Assembly (NCBI RefSeq): GCF_017349295.1
Contig: NZ_JAFMPK010000020.1
Location: 1 to 64,000, forward strand
DNA length: 64,000 bases
Direction: 5' to 3'
Origin: Myceligenerans salitolerans
Lineage (GTDB): Bacteria; Actinomycetota; Actinomycetes; Actinomycetales; Cellulomonadaceae
Each line of letters begins with the position of its first letter. Position 1 is the stretch's first letter. The notes beneath the pieces are model-generated. The model was not told where the DNA came from. It did not search any database and worked only from the letters and a program-made list of their open reading frames with translations. Positions 52,518 through 61,565 of this stretch are shown one piece after another. A program made the translations under genes and the position numbers.

Positions 52518-52904
52518 TCAGCCGCGGCAGTCCGCGCACGTCCCCCACAGCTCGATCGTGTGGTCGATGTCGGTGAAGTCGTGCGCGGCCCCGACCTTGG
52601 CGGCCCATGCCTCGACCGTCGGCCCGTCGATCTCGACGGTGCGGCGGCACGACCGGCACACCAGGTGGTGGTGGTGCTCCACGCGCTCGCAACGGCGGTA
52701 CAGCACCTCGCCGTCGGCGTTGCGCAGCTGGTCCACCTCCTGCGCGTCGGCGAACGTCTGCAGCGTCCGGTACACCGTGGCGAGGCCCACCGAGTCTCCC
52801 CGGGCGCGCAGCACCTCGTGCAGCTGCTGCGCGGAGCGGAACTCGTCCTGCTGGTCGAGCGCCTCGGCGACGGCGGCCCGCTGCCTGGTCATACGAGTCG
52901 TCAC
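52518..52904 (-). CDS. zur: Zinc uptake regulator, Fur family
   Basis: A 128-aa zinc-sensing repressor. The winged helix contains RMTRQRAAVAEALDQQDEFRSAQQ and VGLATVYRTLQTFADAQEV. The dimerisation half has the histidine run HHHHLVCRSC and the structural zinc site Cys83/Cys86 plus Cys123/Cys126 (GTCADC). The protein is close to mycobacterial Zur/FurB by pattern. GTG 52904 follows AGGAGGT by 6 bases and overlaps the permease stop by 4 bases (GTGA). Being last in the znu operon, under the dyad at 55625, it is autoregulated. Confidence 0.94.
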   Translation of the reverse strand: MTTRMTRQRAAVAEALDQQDEFRSAQQLHEVLRARGDSVGLATVYRTLQTFADAQEVDQLRNADGEVLYRRCERVEHHHHLVCRSCRRTVEIDGPTVEAWAAKVGAAHDFTDIDHTIELWGTCADCRG

Positions 52905-53842
52905 GTACACACCTCCTGGTCGGTTCGCGCTCGTGCCCCCGGCGGCAGCTCGACGTCGTCGGGCAGGTCGGGGTGAGGGTCCGTGGCGGGACCGCGCCGG
53001 GCGACGAGCGGACGCACGGCGGCAGCCACAGCGTAGACCGCGATCGCGAGCACCACGATCGTCGCACCGGGTGACACGTCCTGGAAGTAGGTGATAGTCA
53101 GGCCGGTCACACAGACCACGACGCCGACCACGCTCGCCGTGCCCATCGTCCTGGCGAACGAGTGCGTGAGCTGCTGCGCGACGGCGACCGGAACGATCAT
53201 CAGCGCGCTGACGAGGAGCAGGCCGACCACCCGCATCGCGACCGTCACGGTGAGCGCCGAGACGACGGCGACCATCGCGTTGAGCAGCCACACGGGCAGA
53301 CCCGAGGCCACGGCGAACTCCTCGTCGTGGCTCACGGAGAACAGCGCGGCACGCAGCCCGATCCCGACCAGGAGGATCACGGCGGACAGCACGACGGTGA
53401 GCGCCAGGTCGGTGCCCGACACGGTCGAGATGGAGCCGAACAGGTACTGCATGAGATTCCCGTTCGATCCCCCGGCGAGCCCGATCAGAAGCACGCCGCC
53501 CGCGATACCGCCGTAGAACATGATGGCGAGCGCGAGGTCACCGGAGGTACGTCCCCGCCGTCGTACCAGTTCGATCGCGAGGGCGCCGGCGACGGCGGCG
53601 ACCACCGCCCCGGGGACCGCGAACGCTTCGGGGGCGACGCCGAGCGCCGCACCGATGAGCCAGCCGAGGGCGACGCCGGTGAGGGCGATGTGCCCGATGC
53701 CGTCACCCAGCAGGGACAGCCGGCGCTGGACCAGATAGGTGCCGACGACGGGTGCGCCGGCGCCGACGAGGAGCGCGGCGAGCAGCGCGCGCTGCATGAA
53801 CGGGTCGGTCAGCATCCAGCCGAGCTCGCTGAGCAGGTTCAC
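52901..53842 (-). CDS. znuB: Zinc ABC transporter permease
   Basis: A 313-aa membrane permease of the ABC-3 metal family. About eight to nine hydrophobic segments are present, including ALLAALLVGAGAPVVGTYLV and the motif LVQRRLSLLGDGIGHIALTG, followed by LMIVPVAVAQQLTHSFARTM, both ABC-3 signatures. It moves Zn2+ across the membrane with ZnuA and ZnuC. GTG 53842 has AGGAGG about 7 bases upstream. It overlaps znuC (GTGA) and zur (GTGA), so the whole operon is translationally coupled. The C-terminal tail is hydrophilic. Confidence 0.93.
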   Translation of the reverse strand: MNLLSELGWMLTDPFMQRALLAALLVGAGAPVVGTYLVQRRLSLLGDGIGHIALTGVALGWLIGAALGVAPEAFAVPGAVVAAVAGALAIELVRRRGRTSGDLALAIMFYGGIAGGVLLIGLAGGSNGNLMQYLFGSISTVSGTDLALTVVLSAVILLVGIGLRAALFSVSHDEEFAVASGLPVWLLNAMVAVVSALTVTVAMRVVGLLLVSALMIVPVAVAQQLTHSFARTMGTASVVGVVVCVTGLTITYFQDVSPGATIVVLAIAVYAVAAAVRPLVARRGPATDPHPDLPDDVELPPGARARTDQEVCT

Positions 53843-54648
53843 GACACCACCTCCTCGGTACTTCCGTTGACGGGGTTCTGGGTGAGCGGCGCGGGACGGC
53901 GGGCTTCGTCGTCGTGCGGGTGCAGGTGACGGTGAGCGGCCGCGTCGTGATCGGCGCGTGGGCGCGGTGGGGCGCCGTCGTGCACGACCAGGCCGTGCCG
54001 GAGGACGACCGCGCGGGACACGATCTCGTCGAGCTCGCCGAGTTCGTGCAGGACGACGAGCACGGTGACGCCGCGCTCGACCAGGCGTCGCACGCTCGCG
54101 GCGAAAGCCTCCTGACTGGGGTGGTCGACGCCGGCCACGGGCTCGTCGAGAACAAGCACGTCGGGGTCGCGTACCAGGGCGCGGGCGATGAGCACGCGCT
54201 GCTGCTGCCCGCCGGAGAGCACGTGCATCGCCGACTCGGTACGGTCCGCGAGACCGACCTGGTCCAGCGCGTCGCGCACGCGGGTGCGCCAGCCGCGCGG
54301 CAGCCACCAGCGGCGGCCGCTCAGGAGGCCTGATGCGACGACCTCGGCCGCAGTCGACGGGACGCCCGTCCGTGCACCGGCCCGCTGGGGCACGTAGCCG
54401 ACGCGCTCCCACGGCACACGATCGGTGCCGAGCCTCGCGCCCAGCACCCGGACGGTGCCCTGCGACGGTGCGGCGACACCGACGAGCGCCTTGACGAGGG
54501 TCGACTTGCCCGAGCCGTTGGCACCGAGCAGCGTGACGGCCTCTCCGGCCCGCACGGTCAGGTCGACCCCGCGCAGGATGTGGCTGGCGCCGGCATGCAC
54601 GTGCAGGCGCTCGACCTCGATGACGTGTTCGGCGGTGGTACGGCTCAC
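53839..54648 (-). CDS. znuC: Zinc ABC transporter ATPase
   Basis: A 269-aa ATPase. Walker A is GANGSGKST, the signature is LSGGQQQRV, Walker B is VLVLDEPVAGVD, and the switch histidine lies in VVLHELGEL. The C-terminal 45 residues are His/Asp-rich (for example HDAAAHRHLHPHDDE) and may buffer metal. GTG 54648 is chosen because it overlaps the znuA stop by 4 bases; a GTG two codons earlier is possible. Middle gene of znuA-znuC-znuB-zur. Confidence 0.93.
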   Translation of the reverse strand: MSRTTAEHVIEVERLHVHAGASHILRGVDLTVRAGEAVTLLGANGSGKSTLVKALVGVAAPSQGTVRVLGARLGTDRVPWERVGYVPQRAGARTGVPSTAAEVVASGLLSGRRWWLPRGWRTRVRDALDQVGLADRTESAMHVLSGGQQQRVLIARALVRDPDVLVLDEPVAGVDHPSQEAFAASVRRLVERGVTVLVVLHELGELDEIVSRAVVLRHGLVVHDGAPPRPRADHDAAAHRHLHPHDDEARRPAPLTQNPVNGSTEEVVS

Positions 54649-55625
54649 TCGCACACGAGCCCTTCTTCGAGAGCGGCCAGGTTCTCGCGCATGACGCTCA
54701 GGTAGTCCGCCCCGGCGGCGGTGGCATCGTCGCTCAGGCCCTCCAGCGGGTCGAGCGTCGCGGTCTCCAGGCCCAGATCGGCCGCCAGCGTCTCGGCGAC
54801 CTTCGGGCTGACGAGGGTCTCCGAGTAGATGGTGGTGACGCCGGCATCGCGGGCGATGTCGCCGACCTCGCGCAGACGTGCGGGGGACGGCTCCGTCTCC
54901 GGGTCGAACGACGCGAGCCCGACCTGGTGCAGCGAGTAGCGCTCGGCCAGGTAGCCGAAGGCGGCGTGGCTGGTCACGAACGTCGCGCCCTCACAGGTGG
55001 CGAGCCCGTCGGCGAACTCCTGGTCCAGCTCATCCATCTCCCGGCCGAGCCGCAGCGCGCCGGCGGCGTACTCGTCCGCGTGCTCGGGGTCGACGACGGC
55101 GAGCTCGTCCGCGACGGCCTGGCCGAGCGCGGCCATGCGGCTGGGGTCGAGCCAGAAGTGCGGGTCGGTCGAGCCGTGGTCGTGCCCGTCCTCCTCGTGG
55201 GTCTCCTCCTCGTGCTCGTCGTGGGTCTCCTCCTCGTGCTCGTCGTGCGCGCCCTCCTCGGTGGCACCGAGGTCCGCGAACACGGCGGCGTCGACGACGT
55301 GTTCCGGTGCCCGGGTCTCGACGCCGTCGTCCACCGCGGGCTGCATGCCCGACAGGTACACGACCAGATCGGCGTCGCCGATCCGGCGCGCCTGCGCCGG
55401 AGCGAGCTCCAGGTCATGGGGCTCGGCCGAGGGCGGCGTGAGGTTGTCCACCGTCACCAGCTCACCTCCGACCTGTTCGGCGACGTACTGAAGCGGGTAG
55501 AAGGAGGCGAGCACGGTGACGCCGTCCGAACCGGGGTCCCCCGGGCCACCCGCGGCGGAGCATCCGGCGACGAGGAGAGACGTCGCCGCGAGGGCGGCGG
55601 GCACGGCGAGGAGTCGGCGATTCAT
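54645..55625 (-). CDS. znuA: Zinc-binding lipoprotein of ABC transporter
   Basis: A 326-aa cluster 9 solute-binding lipoprotein. The lipobox is LLVAGC with Cys22. Metal ligands are expected in SAEPHDLELAP, STDPHFWLDPSR, and SHAAFGYLAERY. A His/Glu/Asp-rich loop at about 132-158 contains tandem DEHEEETH copies, a feature of zinc (not manganese) binding proteins. In DNA this is a 24-bp duplication near 55200-55250. The ATG at 55625 is the first base pair of the Zur dyad. First gene of the zinc operon and divergent from glyQS. Confidence 0.94.
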   Translation of the reverse strand: MNRRLLAVPAALAATSLLVAGCSAAGGPGDPGSDGVTVLASFYPLQYVAEQVGGELVTVDNLTPPSAEPHDLELAPAQARRIGDADLVVYLSGMQPAVDDGVETRAPEHVVDAAVFADLGATEEGAHDEHEEETHDEHEEETHEEDGHDHGSTDPHFWLDPSRMAALGQAVADELAVVDPEHADEYAAGALRLGREMDELDQEFADGLATCEGATFVTSHAAFGYLAERYSLHQVGLASFDPETEPSPARLREVGDIARDAGVTTIYSETLVSPKVAETLAADLGLETATLDPLEGLSDDATAAGADYLSVMRENLAALEEGLVCE

Positions 55626-55639
55626 GAGAACGATTCTCA
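55625..55639. promoter_or_regulatory. Zur-type operator over the znuA start
   Basis: TGAGAACGATTCTCA is a perfect 15-bp dyad. It resembles the actinobacterial Zur box (TGAAAATNATTTTCA type) in length and TGA/TCA ends. A further half-site TGAGAACGG follows at 55647-55655. Overlap with the znuA start suggests direct repression when zinc is plentiful. Confidence 0.8.
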
Positions 55640-55722
55640 CGCTTGGTGAGAACGGAAGTCAAACTCCCTCGGCCACGGGATCTCGCCTGTGGAATACCCG
55701 GGGGTCGCAGGCCCGTGGCGGG

Positions 55723-55728
55723 TAGGCT
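55723..55728 (+). promoter_or_regulatory. -10 element of glyQS
   Basis: TAGGCT lies 56 bases before GTG 55785, giving a leader of about 50 bases with GGAGAGA as ribosome site. No T-box structure is seen in this short leader. Confidence 0.4.
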
Positions 55729-55784
55729 GGAGCCCGTCATCCAGCCGCTCCGCGGCGACCAATTCCACCTGGAGAGATACCCCC

Positions 55785-57191
55785 GTGTCCGACAAGTCAT
55801 CGCGCTCCGCGCAGACCGCCAAGCTCGACGCCGTCGTCTCGCTCGCCAAGAAGCGAGGTTTCGTCTTCCAGTCGGCGGAGATCTACGGCGGAACGCGGTC
55901 GGCGTGGGACTACGGCCCGCTGGGCGTCGAACTCAAGGAGAACATCAAGCGCCAGTGGTGGCGCGCGATGGTGACGAGCCGGAGCGACGTCGTGGGCCTG
56001 GACTCGGCGGTCATCCTGCCGCGTCCCGTGTGGGTGGCCTCCGGCCACGTGGGCGCGTTCAACGACCCGCTGACGGAGTGCCTGAACTGCCACAAGCGGT
56101 TCCGCGAGGACCACATGGTCGAGGAGTTCGAGGAGAAGAAGGGCCGCGCCCCGGAGGGCGGCCTCGCCGAGATCGCCTGCCCCAGCTGCGGCACCCGCGG
56201 CCGGTGGACCGAGCCCCGTGACTTCAACATGATGCTCAAGACGTACCTCGGCCCGGTCGAGGACGAGTCCGGCCTCCACTACCTGCGGCCCGAGACGGCG
56301 CAGGGCATCTTCGTGAACTTCGCGAACGTGGCCCAGTCCGCCCGGATGAAGCCCCCGTTCGGCATCGGCCAGATCGGCAAGTCGTTCCGCAACGAGATCA
56401 CGCCGGGCAACTTCATCTTCCGCACCCGCGAGTTCGAACAGATGGAGATGGAGTTCTTCGTCACCCCGGGCGAGGACGAGACCTGGCACCAGTACTGGAT
56501 CGACTACCGCACGGACTGGTACACGGACCTGGGCATCTCACGCGAGAACCTGCGCCACTACGAGCACCCCAAGGACAAGCTGTCCCACTACTCGACACGC
56601 ACCGTCGACATCGAGTACCGGTTCGGCTTCTCGGGCAGCGAGTGGGGCGAGCTCGAGGGCGTCGCGAACCGCACGGACTTCGACCTGAAGACACATGCGG
56701 AGCACTCGGGCAAGGACCTGCAGTACCGCGACCCGGCGACCAACGAGAGGTACTACCCGTACGTCATCGAGCCGGCCGCCGGCCTGACCCGGTCGCTCAT
56801 GGCGTTCCTCATCGAGGCGTACGACGAGGACGAGGCGCCGAACACCAAGGGGGGCGTGGACAAGCGCACGGTCCTGCGGCTCGACCCGCGCCTGGCCCCC
56901 GTGAAGGTGGCGGTGCTGCCCCTCTCCAAGTCCGCGGAGCTGCTGCCCACGGCGGAGAAGATCGCCGACGAGCTGCGCAGGTACTGGAACATCGACTACG
57001 ACGTGACCCAGGCGATCGGCAAGCGCTACCGCCGCCAGGACGAGATCGGTACCCCGCTGGCCGTCACCGTCGACTTCGACACGCTGGAGGACCAGGCGGT
57101 CACGGTGCGGCACCGCGACTCCATGGAGCAGGAGCGCATCGGAATCGACCAGCTCGTCACCTACCTGGCGGGCCACCTGCCGGGGGTCTGA
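55785..57191 (+). CDS. glyS: Glycyl-tRNA synthetase, dimeric class II
   Basis: A 468-aa cytoplasmic enzyme that charges tRNA-Gly. Motif 1 region includes [20 protein letters not shown]. Four cysteines ([18 protein letters not shown]) form a zinc-binding insert. Motif 2 is [24 protein letters not shown] and motif 3 [14 protein letters not shown]. The C-terminal anticodon-binding domain starts near [15 protein letters not shown]. This is the eukaryote/actinobacterial alpha2 type, not the alpha2beta2 type. GTG 55785 has GGAGAGA upstream. Confidence 0.97.
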   Translation: MSDKSSRSAQTAKLDAVVSLAKKRGFVFQSAEIYGGTRSAWDYGPLGVELKENIKRQWWRAMVTSRSDVVGLDSAVILPRPVWVASGHVGAFNDPLTECLNCHKRFREDHMVEEFEEKKGRAPEGGLAEIACPSCGTRGRWTEPRDFNMMLKTYLGPVEDESGLHYLRPETAQGIFVNFANVAQSARMKPPFGIGQIGKSFRNEITPGNFIFRTREFEQMEMEFFVTPGEDETWHQYWIDYRTDWYTDLGISRENLRHYEHPKDKLSHYSTRTVDIEYRFGFSGSEWGELEGVANRTDFDLKTHAEHSGKDLQYRDPATNERYYPYVIEPAAGLTRSLMAFLIEAYDEDEAPNTKGGVDKRTVLRLDPRLAPVKVAVLPLSKSAELLPTAEKIADELRRYWNIDYDVTQAIGKRYRRQDEIGTPLAVTVDFDTLEDQAVTVRHRDSMEQERIGIDQLVTYLAGHLPGV

Positions 57192-57298
57192 GCGACCACC
57201 GAGGTCCCGTCACGAGCACCGAGAGCCACCGCCCACGCCGGGCCACCGCCCTCGGCGCCATGACGGGTGGTCGAGCACACCCTTCCGGTGTGCAAGAC

Positions 57299-57317
57299 TT
57301 AGGCAATGCTTACCTCA
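57299..57317 (+). promoter_or_regulatory. DtxR/IdeR-like iron box at first permease
   Basis: TTAGGCAATGCTTACCTCA matches 14 of 19 bases of the DtxR/IdeR consensus TTAGGTTAGGCTAACCTAA. It contains the ATG at 57306, and AAGACT at 57294-57299 is a likely -10 for a leaderless transcript. IdeR-Fe(II) binding would cover the transcription start. Confidence 0.7.
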
Positions 57318-58358
57318 CCTGCGGTGGCTCCAGCCCGTGAGGTGACCCGCACCCCTGATCGAGCGCGCCGCAGGACGCTGGTCCTGCTCGGCCTGGTCGC
57401 CGCCCTCGGCGGGACCATCCTGGCCAGCCTCGCCCTCGGAGTCCGCGACATCGATCCCGCGGTCGTGTGGGACGCCCTCACCGGCTGGGCCACCGGCATG
57501 CCGCTTCCCGACGACCAGGACCACCGTGTCGTCGTCGAGCAGCGCCTGCCGCGCACCGTCGTCGGCATCACGGCCGGAGCGGCCCTCGCGCTCGCCGGGA
57601 CACTCGTCCAGGGCGTCACGCGCAACCCCATCGCCGATCCGGGCCTCCTGGGCCTGAACGCCGGCGCCAGCCTCGCGATCGTCCTGTCCAGCGTGGTTCT
57701 CGGCGTGAGCTCGCCGCTGGGCTTCATCTGGTTCGCCTTCGCCGGCGCGGCCGGCGCGGCGCTGCTCGTCTTCTCGATCGGCGCCGGCCGTCCCGTGCGG
57801 CTCGCCCTCGTGGGCGCCACCGTGACGGCCCTCCTCACGCCGCTCATCACCATCACCCTGATCCAGAGCTCCACCGCGTTCAATCTCTACCGGACGTGGG
57901 CGGTCGGATCGCTTGCCGGGGTGCGCTCGGCGGCGCTGGCCGACCTGTGGCCGTTCCTCGTCGTCGGCGCCGTCCTCGCCGCCGCGATGGCGCACCGCAT
58001 GAACATGCTCGCACTCGGCGACGACGTCGCCACCGCGCTCGGCCAGCGGGTCGGCACCACACGGGTGGTCTCCGGGGTCGCGATCGTCATGCTGTCCGGC
58101 ACGGCCACCGCACTCGTCGGCCCGATCGCACTGATCGGGCTCGCCGTCCCGCACGCCGCACGGCGCCTCGTGGGTACCGACTACCGCTGGATCACCGCCG
58201 TGGCTTTCCTCCTCGGCCCCGTCGTCCTCCTGGTCGCCGACGTGACCGGTCGCGTCGTGCTGCCGCACTCCGAGCTGGAGGCAGGCGTCGTCGCGGCGGC
58301 GATCGGCGCCCCCGTTCTCATCGCCGTCGCACGTAGCCGCTCCCTGGCAGGGGTGTGA
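57306..58358 (+). CDS. Siderophore-iron ABC transporter permease 1 (FecCD family)
   Basis: A 350-aa membrane permease with about ten hydrophobic segments. FecCD landmarks are present: RLPRTVVGITAGAALALAGT, VQGVTRNPIADPGLLGLNAG, LWTVG-like TWAVGSLAGV, and GPIALIGLAVPHAARRLVG. It forms a heterodimer with the next gene product to import Fe(III)-siderophore. The ATG lies inside an IdeR-like box. It overlaps the second permease region at 58355-58358 if the alternative GTG there is used. Confidence 0.92.
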   Translation: MLTSPAVAPAREVTRTPDRARRRTLVLLGLVAALGGTILASLALGVRDIDPAVVWDALTGWATGMPLPDDQDHRVVVEQRLPRTVVGITAGAALALAGTLVQGVTRNPIADPGLLGLNAGASLAIVLSSVVLGVSSPLGFIWFAFAGAAGAALLVFSIGAGRPVRLALVGATVTALLTPLITITLIQSSTAFNLYRTWAVGSLAGVRSAALADLWPFLVVGAVLAAAMAHRMNMLALGDDVATALGQRVGTTRVVSGVAIVMLSGTATALVGPIALIGLAVPHAARRLVGTDYRWITAVAFLLGPVVLLVADVTGRVVLPHSELEAGVVAAAIGAPVLIAVARSRSLAGV

Positions 58359-58360
58359 TC

Positions 58361-59431
58361 ATGGCCTCCTCTCCGAGCATCACGACCACCGTCCCTCGGG
58401 CCGCAGGCCTCAGGGACGCCATCGGACACCTGCGCACCGCACGACGACGTCGGCTCGGGATGGTCCTCGCCACGTGCGCCGTGGCACTCGCCGCGCTCGG
58501 GACACTCGGCCTGATGCTCGGGGACTCCACGATCGCACCCGGGACCGCACTGCTCGCCGCGTTCGGTGCGGGTGATGCCGGCGACCTGTTCATCATCCAG
58601 AAGCTGCGCCTGCCGCGCGTCGTCGCGGCGGTCCTGGTCGGGGCCATGTTCGGGCTGGCCGGCGCGTTGTTCCAGTCGACGCTGCGCAATCCGCTCGCCT
58701 CCCCCGACATCCTCGGCATCGCCGCGGGGGCCAGCCTGGGCGCCGTGACCGGCCTGCTGACGTTCGGTCTCGCGGGGATCGCCGTGGCGGTGTCCGCGTT
58801 CGGCGGCGGGCTCGCGGTCGCCCTGGCCATCTGGTTCCTCGCCTGGCGCCGGGGGCTGCACTCGATCCGGTTCGTCCTGGTGGGCGTCGGGTTCGCGTAC
58901 CTGTGCCAGGCGTTCATGACCTGGTTGCTCGCCCGGGCGGAGGAGCGCGAGGCCGCCTCCGCGCTGTTGTGGACCGTCGGGTCCGTGGCCGACGTCCGCG
59001 GCGAGGATCTGGGCGTTCTCGCCGTCGGCGCCCTCGTGCTCACGATCGGTGTCGCGGTCGTGGCCCGCACCCAGGGCCCGCTCGCCCTGGGCGACGACAA
59101 CGCCCGGGCCCTCGGCGTCCACGTCGACGCCGCGCGGGTGACCACGCTCCTGCTCGCCGTCGGGCTCGTAGCACTGGCCACGTCGTTCGCCGGACCGGTC
59201 GCGTTCGTGGCGCTCGTCGCACCCGCGATCGCCCGCCGCCTCCTGTCCGACGGCAGTCCGGCGTTGACGGCCTCCACCGCGGTCGGGGCCCTGCTGGTCC
59301 TGGCCGCCGACCTGATCGGCAACCACCAGGTCTTCGGCGTGGCCGCACCCGTCGGCATCGTCACCGGACTGGTCGGCGCCCCGTACCTGTTGTGGCTGCT
59401 GGCCACGAACGAGAGAAAGGAGCGCCGGTGA
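58361..59431 (+). CDS. Siderophore-iron ABC transporter permease 2 (FecCD family)
   Basis: A 356-aa permease paralogous to the preceding one. It has KLRLPRVVAAVLVGAMFGLA, FQSTLRNPLASPDILGIAAG, LLWTVGSVADVRGEDL, and GPVAFVALVAPAIARRLLS. ATG 58361 is chosen with GCAGGGG 8 bases upstream; GTG 58355 overlaps the previous stop by 4 bases and is an equal alternative. It overlaps the ATPase ATG by one base (TGATG). Together the pair forms the membrane channel. Confidence 0.92.
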   Translation: MASSPSITTTVPRAAGLRDAIGHLRTARRRRLGMVLATCAVALAALGTLGLMLGDSTIAPGTALLAAFGAGDAGDLFIIQKLRLPRVVAAVLVGAMFGLAGALFQSTLRNPLASPDILGIAAGASLGAVTGLLTFGLAGIAVAVSAFGGGLAVALAIWFLAWRRGLHSIRFVLVGVGFAYLCQAFMTWLLARAEEREAASALLWTVGSVADVRGEDLGVLAVGALVLTIGVAVVARTQGPLALGDDNARALGVHVDAARVTTLLLAVGLVALATSFAGPVAFVALVAPAIARRLLSDGSPALTASTAVGALLVLAADLIGNHQVFGVAAPVGIVTGLVGAPYLLWLLATNERKERR

Positions 59432-60306
59432 TGGCGCGCTCCGAGAGCACCGAGCTCCGCACGACGGTCACCGACGAGCGGGTGCCCGCTGCCGACCGGG
59501 CACCCGCCGCCGGTCCCACGCTTCGCGCCGAGGGCGTCGCGCTCGGCTACGAAGGCCGCACCGTGATCGACGGCCTCGACCTGACCCTCCCGGCCGGGAG
59601 GATCACCGCGATCGTCGGGCCCAACGCCTGCGGGAAGTCCACGCTGCTGCGCGGCATGGCGCGTCTGCACCCGCTGTCCGGCGGAAAGCTGCTGCTCGGC
59701 GACCGTGACGTGTCGACCATGTCGCGACGGGAGCTCGCCCGCGCGGTCGGGATGCTGCCGCAGTCGTCGATCGCGCCCGACGGCGTTCGCGTCGCCGAAC
59801 TCGTCGCGCGCGGCCGGTACCCGCACCAGGGGTGGTTCGGGCGCCACTCGTCCGACGACGACGCGGTGGTCGCCTCCGCGCTCGCCGCCACCGGCGTGGC
59901 CGACCTGGCCGACCGCCCCGTCCAGGACCTGTCCGGCGGGCAGCGCCAACGCGTGTGGATCGCGATGGTGCTGGCGCAGCAGACCGACGTCGTGCTGCTG
60001 GACGAGCCGACGACGTTCCTCGACGTCCGCCACCAGCTCGACCTGCTCGACCTGCTCACGTCGTTGAACCGGGAGCGCGGGACGACGGTCGCCATGGTGC
60101 TGCACGAACTCAACCTCGCGGCTCGCTACGCCGACCACCTCGTGGTCATGAACACGGGGCGGATCGTCGCCGAGGGCGACCCGGGCGAGGTGCTCACGAG
60201 CGACGTCGTCCGTGGCGCGTTCGACCTGGAGTCGGACGTCGTCCCGGATCCCGTCTCGGGCACCCCGATGGTCGTGCCCCGCGGCCGCTTCCACACGGCG
60301 CGCTGA
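59431..60306 (+). CDS. Siderophore-iron ABC transporter ATPase (FepC type)
   Basis: A 291-aa ATPase. Walker A is GPNACGKST with an unusual Ala-Cys, common in FepC-type proteins. The signature is LSGGQRQRVWIAM, Walker B VVLLDEPTTFLD, and the switch histidine lies in VLHELNLAARYADHL. A 28-residue Thr/Ala-rich N-terminal tail precedes the domain. The ATG at 59431 has AAAGGAG 8 bases upstream and overlaps the permease stop by one base. It powers import through the two FecCD permeases. Confidence 0.94.
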   Translation: MARSESTELRTTVTDERVPAADRAPAAGPTLRAEGVALGYEGRTVIDGLDLTLPAGRITAIVGPNACGKSTLLRGMARLHPLSGGKLLLGDRDVSTMSRRELARAVGMLPQSSIAPDGVRVAELVARGRYPHQGWFGRHSSDDDAVVASALAATGVADLADRPVQDLSGGQRQRVWIAMVLAQQTDVVLLDEPTTFLDVRHQLDLLDLLTSLNRERGTTVAMVLHELNLAARYADHLVVMNTGRIVAEGDPGEVLTSDVVRGAFDLESDVVPDPVSGTPMVVPRGRFHTAR

Positions 60307-60391
60307 CCCGAGCGGCACCCGCAGCGGTGCGACGGACGCCACACCCCGCACGGAATTTCGTGATGCGGACGTGACGTAATGCGGTCATAGA

Positions 60392-60410
60392 TGAGGTTAG
60401 GCTCGCCTCA
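60392..60410 (+). promoter_or_regulatory. DtxR/IdeR-like iron box at siderophore-binding protein
   Basis: TGAGGTTAGGCTCGCCTCA matches 15 of 19 bases of the DtxR/IdeR consensus. TAGGCT within it (60398-60403) could be the -10. The start codon lies 44 bases downstream with a strong AAGGAGGA, so this gene has its own iron-controlled promoter. Confidence 0.8.
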
Positions 60411-60453
60411 CATGAGCCTGGCGTCGCCGGGCCCCGGACACCAAGGAGGACCC

Positions 60454-61494
60454 GTGCGAGTTCGCCGCACCCTCACCGCAGCGACCGGCTTGCTGGCCGC
60501 GTCCGCCCTCGCACTCGCCGGCTGCGCGTCGTCGACCCCCGAGGACGACGCCGCGCCGGCGGCCGAGGAGACCGCCGACCAGTTCCCGATCACGATCGAG
60601 CACGCGCTCGGTACCACGACGATCGAGGAGGCGCCCACGCGCGTCGCCACCTGGGGATGGGGCTCCACCGAGGCCGCGATCGCGTCCGGTGTCTTCCCGG
60701 TCGCGGTCGCCGAGCAGGTCTGGACCGTCGGGGAGGACGCGTTGCTCCCGTGGGTCGAGAACGCGTACGAGGAGGCGGGTGAGGAGCTGCCCGTCATCCT
60801 CGACGACTCGGCCGCCGGCGAGGAGGTGCCGTACGAGCAGTTCGCCGAGGTGGCCCCGGACCTGATCGTCGCCACCTACTCCGGGCTCACCGAGGAGCAG
60901 TACGCGCTGCTCGAGGAGATCGCGCCGGTGGTCGCCTACCCCGATGCCCCGTGGACCACGCCCTGGGACGACAACATCACGCTCACCGCCGAGGCTCTCG
61001 GCCGGAGCGAGGCCGGGGCTCAGGTCCTCACCGAGTTCGAGGACTACACCGCCGGGATCGCGGCCGAGCACCCCGAGTTCGAGGGCAAGACCATCGCGGC
61101 GATCGTCGACGACCCGCAGAACGGCCAGATCTTCGTCTACAACTCCGCCGACCCCCGCGCCGGGTTCCTCGAGAAGCTCGGCTTCACCACTGCCCCGGCC
61201 GTCGACGAGCTCGACCCGACGGGCGGCGAGGACTTCTTCTACACCCTGTCCTACGAGGAGCTCGACAAGCTCGAGTCCGACGTCGTCGTGGCCTACACCT
61301 ACACCGAGGAGCAGGCCGAGGCGCTCCCCGACAGCAAGGAGCTCAGCGCCCTGCCCGCGCTCGAGGACGGCATGGTGGCGCAGGTCGTCGGGACGGTGAA
61401 CGTGTCGTCCGTGTCACCGCCCACCGCGCTGTCCTACGACTGGCCCGAGGGCGTCCCGGCGCTGGCCGAGGACCTGGGCGAGCTGCTGGGCTGA
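60454..61494 (+). CDS. Siderophore-binding lipoprotein (FecB/FhuD family)
   Basis: A 346-aa solute-binding lipoprotein. The lipobox LALAGC has Cys24. The FecB/FhuD core includes ITIEHALGTTTIEEAPTRVA, FAEVAPDLIVATYSGLTEEQ, LEEIAPVVAYPD, and GKTIAAIVDDPQNGQIFVY. This group binds Fe(III)-siderophores outside the cell and feeds the FecCD permeases. GTG 60454 follows AAGGAGGA by 3-4 bases. It is separated from the ATPase gene by an IdeR-like box, so it can be expressed in excess. Confidence 0.92.
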   Translation: MRVRRTLTAATGLLAASALALAGCASSTPEDDAAPAAEETADQFPITIEHALGTTTIEEAPTRVATWGWGSTEAAIASGVFPVAVAEQVWTVGEDALLPWVENAYEEAGEELPVILDDSAAGEEVPYEQFAEVAPDLIVATYSGLTEEQYALLEEIAPVVAYPDAPWTTPWDDNITLTAEALGRSEAGAQVLTEFEDYTAGIAAEHPEFEGKTIAAIVDDPQNGQIFVYNSADPRAGFLEKLGFTTAPAVDELDPTGGEDFFYTLSYEELDKLESDVVVAYTYTEEQAEALPDSKELSALPALEDGMVAQVVGTVNVSSVSPPTALSYDWPEGVPALAEDLGELLG

Positions 61495-61506
61495 CCTGAC
61501 GACGGC

Positions 61507-61543
61507 GCGAGGGGCGGGGTCCGCGGCGGACCTCGCCCCTCGC
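61507..61543. terminator. Terminator of siderophore-binding protein gene
   Basis: An 18-bp inverted repeat (61507-61524 with 61526-61543, one G-U pair) with a tight centre lies 12 bases past the stop, between convergent genes. TCTTCC follows on the plus strand. Confidence 0.85.
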
Positions 61544-61565
61544 GTCTTCCCGGCGTGTGCCGTTC

